Source: Methylosinus sp. LW4
GTDB taxonomy: Bacteria > Pseudomonadota > Alphaproteobacteria > Rhizobiales > Beijerinckiaceae
Assembly (NCBI RefSeq): GCF_000379125.1
Contig: NZ_KB900626.1
Location: 2,800,667 to 2,864,666, forward strand
DNA: 64,000 nt
Direction of reading: 5' to 3'
Part shown: positions 9,417 to 18,065 of the stretch, piece after piece
Numbering within the stretch: the first letter of the stretch is position 1
Layout of the letters: each line of letters opens with the position of its first letter
Notes under the pieces: generated by a model
The model's database searches: none
What the model saw: the letters and a program-made list of their open reading frames with translations, nothing else
Told to the model about the DNA's origin: nothing
Position numbers and translations under genes: made by a program

Positions 9417-11711
9417 ATGACCATGGACGTCGATTTCTCCGCTCTCGCGACGCGCGACCGCAATGGCGCGCTGCGCCTGGAGCTGGCGCTGGACGGAATG
9501 ACCTGCGCCGCCTGCATTTTCGAGATCGAGGCGGCGCTTAAGGCCATTCCCGATCTCGTCACGGCGCGCGTGAATTACGCCGATCGACGCCTCTCGCTGG
9601 AATGGACGGCGCCCGATTTCGACTTCGCCGCCGTGTCGGAAAGGCTGCGGCGCATGGGCTATCGCGCGCGGCCGTTCGAGCGCGAGAGCGGCGAGAACGC
9701 GGAGCGCGAGACGGCGCGGCGCCTGCTGCGCTGCCTCGCCGTCGCCGGCTTCGCCACGGTGAATGTTATGATGCTGTCCGAGGCCGTGTGGCTCGGCGGC
9801 GATATGGACGAGGCGACGCGCGATTTTTTCCATGGCGTCTCCGCGCTCATCGCTCTGCCCGCCACGGCTTTCGCCGGCCAGCCCTTCTTTGCCAGCGCCT
9901 TCGCCGCGCTGCGCGCGCGGCGGCTGAACATAGACGTGCCGATCTCGCTCGGCGTGCTGCTGTCGCTCGCAATGTCGGTCTATGAGACGCTCACCCATGC
10001 GCCGCACGCCTATTTCGATTCGGCGACCATGCTGCTCGCCTTTCTGCTGCTTGCGCGCTATCTCGATTGCGCCATGCGCCGCAAGACGCGCGCCGTCGCC
10101 GCCAATCTCGCCGCGCTGCGCGCGCCCGCCGCTTGCCGCATCGCCGCCGACGGCGCGCAAAATTATGTTCCGCTCGCCGCGCTGGCGCCGGGCGATCGCG
10201 TGCTGACGCGACCAGGCGAGCGCATTCCCGCCGATGGCGTCGTTCTTTCCGGCGAGGCGAGCCTCGATGAGAGCCTCGTCACCGGCGAGACGCGCCGCCG
10301 CTGCGTTTCTGCGGGCGATGCGGTCTATGCCGGCGCGCTGAATTTCGACGGCGCGCTGACGATGCGCGTGCAGGCCGCCGCCGGCGACTCGCTCATCGAC
10401 GAGATCGAGCGCTTGGTGGAGAAAGCGACGGCGGCGCGCTCGCGCTATCTGCGCCTCGCAGATCGCGTCTCGCGCCTCTATGCGCCTCTCGTTCATCTCG
10501 CCGCGCTCGGCGCGCTGCTCGCATGGCTCGCGGCCGGCGCCTCGCTGCATGATGCGCTGGTGACGGCCATCGCCGTGCTGATCGTCACCTGCCCTTGCGC
10601 GCTGGCCCTCGCCGTGCCCGCCGTGCAGGTCGCCGCGAGCGGCGCGCTGTTTCGCGCCGGCGTGCTGCTCAATTCCGACGATGCGCTGGAGCGTCTCGCC
10701 GAGATCGACACGGTCGTCTTCGACAAGACCGGCACGCTGACGACGCCGGAGCCCTGCGTCGTCAATGCGCAGGAGATCGAGCCGGAGCTATTGGCGCTCG
10801 CCGCGCGGCTCGCGCATTCGAGCCGCCATCCGCTCGCCTGCGCAGTGGCGCGCGAATATCCGCGCGCCATGGCGATCGAAGGCGCGCGCGAGGAGCGCGG
10901 CGCCGGCGTTATCGGCATTGTGGAGGGCGTCGAGGCGCGGCTCGGCGATTTGCGCTTCTGCGGCGTCGATGAAATCGCGACGGACGAAGATGCATCCGTC
11001 ATCGCCTTTCGTCATGGCGAGCGCGTCGCTCTGCTGGGCGTGAGGCAGACATTGCGCCATGATGCGCGCGAAACGATCGACGCGCTGCGGCGGCGCGGCT
11101 TGCGCGTGCTGATCTTGTCCGGCGATCGCGCCGCGCCGGTGGAGGCGGCGGCGCACGCGCTCGGCGTGACGGAATGGCGCGGCGCATTGAAGCCCGCCGA
11201 TAAGGTGGCGCGGCTCGAGGCGCTGCGCGACGAGGGGCGCAAAACTCTCATGATCGGCGATGGGATCAATGATGCGCCGGCGCTCGCCGCCGCTCATGTG
11301 TCGCTGTCGCCGATCGACGCGACGCAGATCGCGCAAGCGGCGGCCGACGCCGTGTTTCTCGGCGATGGCCTCGCGCCCATCGTCACGACGATCGACGCGG
11401 CGCGGCTCGCCCGCGCCTTGATGCGGCAAAATCTCGCTCTGTCGCTGCTCTACAATATCGTCGCCGCGCCGCTCGCAATGGCGGGATTGCTGACGCCGCT
11501 CATCGCCGCCATCGCGATGTCGAGCTCTTCGCTCATCGTCACGCTCAATGCGCTGCGCGCCGGCGGCGCGAATGGATCGGGTGAACGAGACACACGCCGG
11601 AAGAGGTGTTTTCTACCTCCCCCTCGAGGGGGGAGGTCGAGCGCCGAAGGCGATCGGGAGGGGGTGACGCCCCGAGTCGTCGCCGCGGAACCCCACCCCG
11701 GACCGCCATAG
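9417..11711 (+). CDS. ccoI: Copper-translocating P1B-type ATPase, cbb3 assembly type
   Basis: This 764-residue copper exporter supplies periplasmic copper for the cbb3 centre. In order: an N-terminal heavy-metal-associated domain with MTCAAC (Cys 30 and 33), transmembrane helices, the actuator loop with SLDESLVTGET, the CPC metal site (residues 392-394), the phosphorylation site DKTGTLT (Asp 436) and the hinge GDGINDAP near residue 614. The C-terminus is odd. After the last helices (SSSLIVTLNALRA), roughly the final 32 residues are encoded by a GC-rich palindromic repeat that begins at 11615, and the stop codon lies inside it. The tail is Pro/Arg-rich and unlike any CcoI I know. All catalytic motifs are intact, so the enzyme is probably functional. 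Confidence 0.95.
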   Translation: MTMDVDFSALATRDRNGALRLELALDGMTCAACIFEIEAALKAIPDLVTARVNYADRRLSLEWTAPDFDFAAVSERLRRMGYRARPFERESGENAERETARRLLRCLAVAGFATVNVMMLSEAVWLGGDMDEATRDFFHGVSALIALPATAFAGQPFFASAFAALRARRLNIDVPISLGVLLSLAMSVYETLTHAPHAYFDSATMLLAFLLLARYLDCAMRRKTRAVAANLAALRAPAACRIAADGAQNYVPLAALAPGDRVLTRPGERIPADGVVLSGEASLDESLVTGETRRRCVSAGDAVYAGALNFDGALTMRVQAAAGDSLIDEIERLVEKATAARSRYLRLADRVSRLYAPLVHLAALGALLAWLAAGASLHDALVTAIAVLIVTCPCALALAVPAVQVAASGALFRAGVLLNSDDALERLAEIDTVVFDKTGTLTTPEPCVVNAQEIEPELLALAARLAHSSRHPLACAVAREYPRAMAIEGAREERGAGVIGIVEGVEARLGDLRFCGVDEIATDEDASVIAFRHGERVALLGVRQTLRHDARETIDALRRRGLRVLILSGDRAAPVEAAAHALGVTEWRGALKPADKVARLEALRDEGRKTLMIGDGINDAPALAAAHVSLSPIDATQIAQAAADAVFLGDGLAPIVTTIDAARLARALMRQNLALSLLYNIVAAPLAMAGLLTPLIAAIAMSSSSLIVTLNALRAGGANGSGERDTRRKRCFLPPPRGGRSSAEGDREGVTPRVVAAEPHPGPP

Positions 11712-11783
11712 GGCGTTCTATAAAGAACGCCCGTCGCAAGCGCCGGGCTATCGCGGTCCGACCCTCCCCCTAAAGGGGAGGGT
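11615..11783. repeat. Nested palindromic repeat between ccoI and ccoS
   Basis: The element starts with ACCTCCCCC/GGGGGAGGT and ends with ACCCTCCCC/GGGGAGGGT. Inside are paired arms GGACCGC (11700) and GCGGTCC (11753), and a central perfect hairpin GGGCGTTCT / AGAACGCCC (11711-11732). It interrupts an otherwise tightly packed operon and encodes the end of CcoI. Its general design matches the other GC-rich palindromes in the window, but it lacks the 21-bp core shared by those at 36.7, 51.8 and 59.8 kb. Confidence 0.8.
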
Positions 11784-11861
11784 AAATGCGCCGACTCTCG
11801 CGTCGACCAGATCGCCCTGCGCCACGCGCATCGACGCATAGCAGAAAAGAGAGTCGCCCGC

Positions 11862-12020
11862 ATGAATGTCCTTCTCTTTCTCGTTCCGCTCGCTCTGCTG
11901 CTCGGCGCGCTCGGCCTCGCGGCTTTCGTCTGGTCGCTGAATGCGGGCCAATATGAGGATCTCGAAGGCGCCGCCGCGCGCGCGCTCGCCGACGATGACG
12001 TCGAGGATGGGCGATCATGA
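11862..12020 (+). CDS. ccoS: cbb3 oxidase maturation protein, small membrane protein
   Basis: This 52-residue ORF begins MNVLLFLVPLALLLGALGL and has one transmembrane helix, then FVWSLNAGQYEDLEGAAARAL. The pattern W-x3-GQ(Y/F)-(D/E)DLEG is the CcoS/FixS signature. CcoS is needed for haem and copper insertion into CcoN. The acidic C-terminus (DDDVEDGRS) is usual. Its stop codon overlaps the next start (ATGA), so it is translationally coupled to the MFS gene that follows. Confidence 0.93.
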   Translation: MNVLLFLVPLALLLGALGLAAFVWSLNAGQYEDLEGAAARALADDDVEDGRS

Positions 12021-13102
12021 GCCTGCAATTCGATCCGCTGCTCGCGCGGCCGAGCGAGACGCTCTGTCTCTGCCCGCGCATGGACGAGACCGACGACGCG
12101 CCGTCGACGCTGCGGCTCGCGCTCGGCTTCGGGCTCGGCGTGCTGGCGCAGGCTTTGGCGCTCTCGCAATTGCCGCAGGCGGCGCTGCTCATCGCGCCGC
12201 GCGCGGATGAGATCGGCTGGCCGCTGGCGCTGATGCTCATCGGCGCAGCGCTCGCCTCTTTTCCGGCGGCGCTGCTGGTCGACGGATTCGGACGGCGCGC
12301 CGCCTTCGCGCTGGGGGCGAGCCTCGGCGTCGGCGGCGGGCTGCTCGCCGCCTTCGGCATGACGCGCGGACATTTCCCGGCGCTATGCCTCGGCGCGCTA
12401 TGGCTCGGGCTGGCGCAGGGCTTCGGGCTTTTCTATCGCCACATAGCGGCCTCGGCTCGGGGCGGAGTGAGCGTGCTGGCGGGCGGCGCGCTCGCCGCGC
12501 TGGCGGCGCCGCTCGCGGCGTATTGCGCAGAGTTCGCAGGAGGCGGAGCGGCGACCTTGCTCTGCGCTTCGTTGCTGCAGATTTTCGCGCTCGCTCTGGC
12601 GGTGCGCGCGCCGCATGGCTTCGCGCAGCCTCGGGACGAGGAAGAGGAAGAAGATCGCGATTGGCTGACGCTCCGATTCGCGCTGCTGACGCTCGCCGGC
12701 GCGGCGGCCTGGGCGATCATGGCGGCGGCCATGCTGCGCGGCCCCTTGTCGCTCTCGCTCTGCGGAGCGGGCCAGAGCTTCATCGGCGGAGCGATGGCTT
12801 GGCATCTGCTCGCAATGTATGGCCCCGCCGCGCTGGCGGCGCGCTGGCCGGCGTTTTTTCCTGCGCTGAAGAGCCTTTGCGCGGGCCTCCTGCTGCTGGC
12901 CGGCGCTTTCGCGCTGCTGCGCCTCTCCGCCTCGCCCGCGCTTCTGGCGGCGGGAATGGCGGCGATCGGCGCCGCCTGGTCGCTCGCCAATATCGGCGTG
13001 CTGCGGCTGTTGCACGCGGGACGCCGGCCGCCGCCGGCCGCGCTGGCGCTGCATGATCTCTGCCTGCTCGGCGCGGCGGCCGCGGGCGCGCTGGCGCTTT
13101 GA
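12017..13102 (+). CDS. ccoA: CcoA-type major facilitator copper importer
   Basis: The 361-residue product has about twelve hydrophobic segments and an MFS-like layout with a charged central loop (about residues 203-216, Glu/Asp-rich). Known: CcoA of Rhodobacter capsulatus is an MFS copper importer required for cbb3 assembly, and its MxxxM and HxxxM motifs are essential. Seen here: MAAAM at residues 235-239 and HLLAM at 263-267, with the same 28-residue distance between the Met and His as I recall for CcoA (233/237 and 261/265). The ATG overlaps the ccoS stop by four bases, placing it in the cco operon. The assignment rests on motifs plus context; a general MFS protein is the alternative. Confidence 0.8.
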   Translation: MSLQFDPLLARPSETLCLCPRMDETDDAPSTLRLALGFGLGVLAQALALSQLPQAALLIAPRADEIGWPLALMLIGAALASFPAALLVDGFGRRAAFALGASLGVGGGLLAAFGMTRGHFPALCLGALWLGLAQGFGLFYRHIAASARGGVSVLAGGALAALAAPLAAYCAEFAGGGAATLLCASLLQIFALALAVRAPHGFAQPRDEEEEEDRDWLTLRFALLTLAGAAAWAIMAAAMLRGPLSLSLCGAGQSFIGGAMAWHLLAMYGPAALAARWPAFFPALKSLCAGLLLLAGAFALLRLSASPALLAAGMAAIGAAWSLANIGVLRLLHAGRRPPPAALALHDLCLLGAAAAGALAL

Positions 13103-13217
13103 CCCGATTTCGCCGCATGCTTTTCGCAAATTGCTGAAATCGGCGTAGACTCCCCTTCCGGGACGGGCCTGCGCGGCCGGCGCTCGCGCGCTAAATTGCC
13201 CGGCGAGGACGAGAATT

Positions 13218-15689
13218 ATGAGCTTCTGGCGCAAGAAAGAGAGCGACCGCGGCGAGGCTTCGCCGACGCTGGAGGCGCTGGTGCGGCGCTCGCGGGCGGC
13301 GCTCGCGCTCGAGCGGCTGGCGCGCGTCGCCACTGGGCTCGCCACATTGCTGCTGGTTTTTCTCGCGGTCTCCTTCGCCGGCCTCTGGCTCGGCGTCGGC
13401 GCGAGCGCGCGGGCGCTCGGCGTCGGCGCTTTCGCGCTGGCGGCTCTATGGATCCTCGGGCGCGGCCTCCTCGCCGGCGCGCCGCGGCGCCGCGAGGCTC
13501 TGGCGCGTCTCGACGCCTCGCCCGGCGCGGAGCATCGGCCCGCGGCGTCGCTCGAGGACACGCTCGCCGGCGGCGTCGACGATCCGACGACGCGCTCGCT
13601 CTGGGCGCTGCATCGCAGCCGGCTCGAGCGCAAGCTCGCGGCGATAGAAGTGACGCCGCCGGACCCCGGCCTGCCGCAGCGCGATCCATTCGCTCTGCGC
13701 GCCGCCGCTCTGGTGGCGGCCGTGGCCGCGGCCTTTGTCGCGGGGCCGGATCGCGAGACGCGGCTGCTCGCCGCCTTCGATTGGGAGAGCGGCCCCGCCT
13801 CGGCGACGGGGGCGCGGGTCGACGCGTGGTTCGAGCCGCCGGCCTATACGGGCCGGCCGCCCATTGTGCTGCCGCAACGCGCCGAAGGGCCTTGGGCGCA
13901 GGTCTCGGTCCCGGTGAATTCGACTCTGGTGCTGCGCAGCCTCGGCGCGCGCGGCGCCGCCACCACCAGCGGCGGCCTCACGCCGATCGAGAGCGGCAAG
14001 CAGAAGCAGCCCGGCGGCGAGGCCGAGGAGCGTTTCAAGCTCGCCGGCGACGCCGCGCTGGCGCTGCGCGGCGCGGGCGAGTTCCGCATTCAGGCGATCC
14101 CGGACCGCCCGCCGACCATCGAGATCACGCAGCCGCCGCGCAATAATGCGCGCGGCACCATGACGCTCGGCTTTCGCACAGACGATGATTACGGCGTCAT
14201 CGCCGGCGAGGCGGTCGCCGCTTTGCCCGGCTCGGCGCGGCCGAGCCGCTCGCTCTATCCGCCGCCGCGCCTCGCTCTGCCCGTGCCGCCGACCCGCGGC
14301 GGCCTCGGCGAGGCCAAGGCGACGCTCGACTTCTCCGACCACCCCTGGGCCGGCGCGCGCGTCGCGCTGACGCTGGTCGCCCATGACGAGGGCGGCAATG
14401 ACGGCTTCTCCGCGCCGCTGGACGTCACTCTGCCGGAGCGCCGCTTCGCCAAGCCGCTGGCCCGCGCCCTCGCCGAGCAGCGCCGCAATCTGGCGCTCGA
14501 CCCCGATCATTCCGCCCGCGTGCTGACGGCGGTGGACGCTCTGTCGTTGGGCTCGGCGCTGTTCGAGACACCCTCCTCCATCTTCCTGGGTCTGAGCGCC
14601 GCCAAGGCGCGGCTGCAAGCGGCGCGCGACGACGCCGATCTGCGCGAAGTCGCCGATCTTTTGTGGGCCATGGCGCTCTCTCTCGAGGAAGGCGACGTCT
14701 CGCAGGCGGAGCGCGATCTGCGCGCGGCGCAAAAGGAGCTGCGCGAGGCGTTGGCGCGCGGCGCCAGCGAGGAGGAGATCGCCAGACTGACGCAGGACAT
14801 GCGCGCGGCGCTGGAGAAATTCCTGAGCGGCCTCGGCCAAAAGAGCGGCGAGAAAGCCGAGCGCTCCGCCCCGCAGCAGCAGGGCGATCAGCGCGTGCTG
14901 ACGCCGGACGATCTCGAGGCCATGCTGAGCGAGATCGAGAAGGCCGAGCGCGCCGGCGATCTCGCCGAGGCGCAGCGACTGCTCGACGATCTGCAGGATG
15001 TGCTGGAAAATCTTCGCCCCGCGCAGGCTGGCCGCGCCGACCCGCGCGCGCGGGAAATGTCGCGCGCGCTGGACGAGCTCGATAAGCTCACGCGCGAGGA
15101 GCAGCAATTGCGCGACGAGACCAATCGCGGCCAGCAATCCGGCGGACAGCAATCCGGCGGCGAGCCGCGACGCGGCGGCAAGGGCCAATCCTCCTCCTCC
15201 GACGACGCCCGCGGACGGCAGAAGGCGCTGCGCGACCGCTTGGAGCGCGAGCAGGACCGGCTGCGCCGCGCCGGCGAGGCCTCGCCCGATCTCTCCGACG
15301 CCGACAAGGCGATGAAGGAGGCCGAGAAGGCGCTCGGCCCCGGCGGCGAGGGACCCGGCCGCGCCGTGGACGCCCAGGGCCGCGCGCTGCAGGCGCTGCG
15401 CCGCGGGGCCGACCAGCTCGCCTCCCGCATGCAGGGCGAGGGGGAAGAAGGCGAGGGCCAGAACGGCCGCCAGGGCCGCCGCGCCGGAATGCGCCCCGGC
15501 GAAGGCGCCGATCCGCTCGGCCGCCCGACCGGCCGCCAGCGCGGCCAAGAGGCCGGCCATTACGATCCGCTCGGCCTGCCGCCCGCCGTGCGCGCCCGCC
15601 GCGTGCAGGAGGAGCTGCGCCGTCGTCTCGGCCAGCCCGAGCGCCCGGCGGAGGAGCTGGATTATTTCGAGCGGCTGCTGCGGCGGTGA
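13218..15689 (+). CDS. TIGR02302/DUF4175 family membrane protein
   Basis: This 823-residue protein begins with a basic segment and two transmembrane helices (about residues 38-57 and 62-82), then a third near residues 160-175. A periplasmic beta-rich part follows, with AWFEPPAYTGRPP and the TIEITQPPR...LGFRTDDDYGV region typical of this family. The C-terminal half is rich in Gln, Glu, Gly and Arg and predicted helical or coiled (DLEAMLSEIEKAERAGDLAEAQ), ending with the family motif EELDYFERLLRR. The family is widespread in alphaproteobacteria and has no proven function. GAGGACGAGAATT precedes the ATG. It stands alone, 115 bases after ccoA. Confidence 0.85.
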   Translation: MSFWRKKESDRGEASPTLEALVRRSRAALALERLARVATGLATLLLVFLAVSFAGLWLGVGASARALGVGAFALAALWILGRGLLAGAPRRREALARLDASPGAEHRPAASLEDTLAGGVDDPTTRSLWALHRSRLERKLAAIEVTPPDPGLPQRDPFALRAAALVAAVAAAFVAGPDRETRLLAAFDWESGPASATGARVDAWFEPPAYTGRPPIVLPQRAEGPWAQVSVPVNSTLVLRSLGARGAATTSGGLTPIESGKQKQPGGEAEERFKLAGDAALALRGAGEFRIQAIPDRPPTIEITQPPRNNARGTMTLGFRTDDDYGVIAGEAVAALPGSARPSRSLYPPPRLALPVPPTRGGLGEAKATLDFSDHPWAGARVALTLVAHDEGGNDGFSAPLDVTLPERRFAKPLARALAEQRRNLALDPDHSARVLTAVDALSLGSALFETPSSIFLGLSAAKARLQAARDDADLREVADLLWAMALSLEEGDVSQAERDLRAAQKELREALARGASEEEIARLTQDMRAALEKFLSGLGQKSGEKAERSAPQQQGDQRVLTPDDLEAMLSEIEKAERAGDLAEAQRLLDDLQDVLENLRPAQAGRADPRAREMSRALDELDKLTREEQQLRDETNRGQQSGGQQSGGEPRRGGKGQSSSSDDARGRQKALRDRLEREQDRLRRAGEASPDLSDADKAMKEAEKALGPGGEGPGRAVDAQGRALQALRRGADQLASRMQGEGEEGEGQNGRQGRRAGMRPGEGADPLGRPTGRQRGQEAGHYDPLGLPPAVRARRVQEELRRRLGQPERPAEELDYFERLLRR

Positions 15690-15775
15690 GGCGCGCTGTG
15701 ACGGACCGCGACGCCGCTGAGGCGCACGGAGAGGCGACGTAATCGATCCAGTCGAAGCCGAGCGCGAAGGCCCTT

Positions 15776-16366
15776 TCAGTCGTCCTCCCCCGCTCGGAGC
15801 GAGGCGGCGGCGTCGACAGCGGCTCGGCGAATCGACTTGGCGATTTGCTCCGCCAGCCGATTGCTCTTCATAGAACGCGCCAGCGTCAATCCGCCGATCA
15901 AAACGCCGAGCATCGACCAGGCGCGAGAGAGTCGCTGCTCCTCGTCTCCGCCCGGCAAGCCGTCGGCGACGAGGCCTGCGATCTTTTTCATTTTCGTTTC
16001 GAAGAGGGCTTTTACCTCGGGTTCCGATCGCGCGACCTCGGGCGAAAGGGTCGTCATCGCGCAGCCGCATGCGAGATCGTCGCGATGAGCCTTGCCGAGA
16101 TAATAATCGGCGAAGGCTCGCACCCAGTCGGCGCCGTGCTCGCTCTGATACTGCGGAATGGCTCCGATCACCTCGTCGAGCCCGAGTTCCAGCGCATCGC
16201 GAAACGCGCCGTCCTTCGAGCCGAAATGGGCGTAAAAGGCTCCCGAGGTGACGCCCGCGGCCTTGGCGATGGCGTCGACGCCGACCCCCGCATACCCGTG
16301 GCTGCGGAAGCTCCGACTTGCCGCGTCGCGCATGCGCTCGCGGGTCTGCTCCTTCTTCGTAGACAT
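15776..16366 (-). CDS. TetR/AcrR family transcriptional repressor
   Basis: The 196-residue protein has an N-terminal helix-turn-helix (about residues 10-55): RMRDAASRSFRSHGYAGVGV, then AGVTSGAFYAHFGSKDGAF, the standard TetR recognition helix. The C-terminal ligand domain has a Cys pair (CGCAM, about residue 100) as in several TetR groups sensing electrophiles or small lipophilic molecules; the ligand cannot be read from sequence. It is divergent from the secreted-protein gene at 16549, and the shared intergenic region contains repeated A/T-rich operator-like sequences. Likely autoregulated and controlling that neighbour. Confidence 0.9.
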   Translation of the reverse strand: MSTKKEQTRERMRDAASRSFRSHGYAGVGVDAIAKAAGVTSGAFYAHFGSKDGAFRDALELGLDEVIGAIPQYQSEHGADWVRAFADYYLGKAHRDDLACGCAMTTLSPEVARSEPEVKALFETKMKKIAGLVADGLPGGDEEQRLSRAWSMLGVLIGGLTLARSMKSNRLAEQIAKSIRRAAVDAAASLRAGEDD

Positions 16367-16388
16367 CCGCCCTCGATGGCTTTTATCA

Positions 16389-16460
16389 CGATCGCTATAT
16401 TTCTCGTTGACAAGATAGCGGTCGTTATCCTAGGTCTGATATATCGATCGTTATATTTCT
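16389..16460. promoter_or_regulatory. Operator-like repeats between tetR and the secreted-protein gene
   Basis: Two 16-bp direct copies differing at one base (CGATCGCTATATTTCT at 16389, CGATCGTTATATTTCT at 16445) flank a near-palindrome ATAGCG-GT-CGTTAT at 16415-16428. A TTGACA at 16407-16412 could be a -35 element, which would put the palindrome between -35 and -10. The short A/T-rich block stands out from the GC-rich surroundings. TetR proteins bind sites of this size and form. Confidence 0.65.
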
Positions 16461-16548
16461 AGAGCAGCCGGGGCGCAATGCCCCGACCGACGATCGCCAT
16501 TGCGGAATGGCGCGGCGTTCTGGCCGCATAAATCAGGAGAAAAATCTC

Positions 16549-17046
16549 ATGCTCGAGAAAATCCTATTCCGATCCGCCATCGCGTCTGCGATCGCGCTGA
16601 CGGCCGCGTCGGGAGCCCAAGCAGGAAAAGCCCAGGCGGCAAACCAGACCTGCATGACGATCGGCGGCGTAGCGATACCGAATTTTTTTGCAGAAGGAGA
16701 CAATCCGATGATCATTTCCGCCGCGCTGACCGGAAGCGTGAACACGGCGGCTGGAAAGATCATCGCGCAACGACAAACCCCGACCGGTCTCGAAATGGAT
16801 ATGGAGCATTATTTCGGTCGAGACGACGGCGGCGCCTTTCAGACCAAGGATCTGGCCGTTCTTACCGCCGTGCCGGGAAAACCCGGTCGATACATGATCG
16901 AGATTTCCTACCACATCCAGGAAAATGTGACCCGCGGGACGTTGAAGGGTTACAAAGGGCAGTTCAACAGTTACGGGCTCGTCGACCTGCGCGATCCAGA
17001 AAATTTGGTCGGCCTCGTCCGCTATGTCGGCGACATCTGCAAATAG
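16549..17046 (+). CDS. Secreted protein of unknown function, probable TetR target
   Basis: The 165-residue product starts with a signal peptide (MLEKILFRS, hydrophobic to about residue 24, cleavage near GAQAGKAQA). The mature part has two cysteines far apart (NQTCMTI near residue 35 and the penultimate residue) that might pair. It contains FFAEGDNPMIISAALTGSV and MEHYFGRDDGGAFQTKDL, with no family I recognise. The ATG at 16549 has AGGAGA eight bases upstream; the in-frame ATG at 16507 lacks a good site and would bury the signal peptide. The gene looks somewhat less GC-rich than its neighbours, a hint of transfer. Confidence 0.7.
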   Translation: MLEKILFRSAIASAIALTAASGAQAGKAQAANQTCMTIGGVAIPNFFAEGDNPMIISAALTGSVNTAAGKIIAQRQTPTGLEMDMEHYFGRDDGGAFQTKDLAVLTAVPGKPGRYMIEISYHIQENVTRGTLKGYKGQFNSYGLVDLRDPENLVGLVRYVGDICK

Positions 17047-17064
17047 GGCGTTTCAAAAAAAGCG

Positions 17065-17098
17065 CCGCCGGGCGACGCTTTGCGGCCCGGCGGGTTCT
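17065..17098 (+). terminator. Possible terminator hairpin after the secreted-protein gene
   Basis: CCGCCGGG and CCCGGCGG pair around a 13-base loop, 18 bases beyond the stop, followed by GTTCTCTC. The T-run is poor, so rho-independent function is uncertain. Confidence 0.35.
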
Positions 17099-17267
17099 CT
17101 CGCAGCGAACGGATCGACTCCACGCGCTCGACGCGCGCAATAGGAGGATCGCCCGCTCGACGCCGAGCCGAAATCCCCCGCCTCGCGCTCCCCGCTTGCC
17201 CATCGCCCCCCGCTCCATTAGTCATTGAAGCGCAACAGAGCGAGCGCCTGCGGGAGGGTGCGGCCCT

Positions 17268-17459
17268 ATGATGTCCAGCTGGTCCAATATCGCCGTCATG
17301 GGCGCGGTCGCCGTCGTCGCCATCGTCGTGCTGCTCGGCCTCGGCAATGTGCTGCGTGGGGGCGACGGCAATCTCTCGCAAAAGCTCATGCGCTGGCGCG
17401 TGGGCTTGCAATTTTGCGCTCTGCTGCTGATCCTGGCGATCCTCGCCTTTCGTCACTAG
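17268..17459 (+). CDS. HIG1-like twin-transmembrane protein
   Basis: This 63-residue protein has two hydrophobic helices (about residues 8-27 and 44-60) joined by the loop NVLRGGDGNLSQKLMRWRVGLQ. The loop with N-(L/W)SQ-x-LMR-x-RV is the hallmark of the bacterial HIG1/twin-transmembrane family. In mitochondria HIG1 proteins support respiratory complexes; the bacterial role is not established. CGGGAGGG lies nine bases before the first ATG. It ends 17 bases before the adenosyltransferase gene, an arrangement common in alphaproteobacteria. Confidence 0.85.
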   Translation: MMSSWSNIAVMGAVAVVAIVVLLGLGNVLRGGDGNLSQKLMRWRVGLQFCALLLILAILAFRH

Positions 17460-17476
17460 AGCAAGAGCCGCCGAAA

Positions 17477-18055
17477 ATGGTCCGCCTCGACAAGATCTAC
17501 ACGCGCGGCGGCGACGCCGGCGCCACTTCCCTCGTCGGCGGCGAGCGTCGCCGCAAGGACGATCTGCGCGTCGAGGCCTATGGCGCAGTGGACGAGACGA
17601 ACGCCGCCATCGGCCTCGCGCGGCTCGCCACGGGCGAGGACGCGGCGCTCGACGCCATGCTGGCGCGCATACAGAATGATCTTTTCGATCTCGGCGCGGA
17701 GCTGGCGACGCCGGTCAAGCCCGGCGAGACTCTGCCGGAGAACAGCCTCGCGATCGTGCAATCGCAAGTCGATCGGCTGGAGCGCGAGATCGACGAGCTG
17801 AATGCGACGCTCGCGCCGCTCAAATCCTTCGTGCTGCCGGGCGGAACGCCGACGGCCGCCAATCTCCATCTCGCCCGCACGGTGAGCCGCCGCGCCGAGC
17901 GCATAATGGTGGCGCTGGCCAACGCCCCGGAGGAATCGGTCGGCGCCGTGGCGCTGCGCTATGTCAATCGCCTCTCGGATTTCCTCTTCGTCGCCGCGCG
18001 CTATGCGAACAAGGGCAGGGGCGACGTGCTGTGGACGCCGGGCGCGACGCGCTGA
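17477..18055 (+). CDS. ATP:cob(I)alamin adenosyltransferase, PduO type
   Basis: The 192-residue enzyme transfers adenosyl from ATP to cob(I)alamin to make coenzyme B12. The N-terminal ATP-binding pattern IYTRGGDAGATSLVGG is intact, followed by RVEAYGAVDETNAAIG and, near the end, R-x-CRRAER-like TVSRRAERIM and YVNRLSDFLFVAARYAN. The length is typical of PduO enzymes. The ATG at 17477 lies 17 bases after the HIG1-like gene. In a methylotroph it could serve methylmalonyl-CoA or ethylmalonyl-CoA mutase, an inference. The cobaltochelatase subunit cobT lies elsewhere in the window. Confidence 0.93.
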   Translation: MVRLDKIYTRGGDAGATSLVGGERRRKDDLRVEAYGAVDETNAAIGLARLATGEDAALDAMLARIQNDLFDLGAELATPVKPGETLPENSLAIVQSQVDRLEREIDELNATLAPLKSFVLPGGTPTAANLHLARTVSRRAERIMVALANAPEESVGAVALRYVNRLSDFLFVAARYANKGRGDVLWTPGATR

Positions 18056-18065
18056 GACGCCCGCC

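Noticed and set aside
13446-16070. Open minus-strand frame of 874 codons opposite the DUF4175 gene
   Set aside because: Leu/Ala/Arg-rich complement of a gene with good family motifs.
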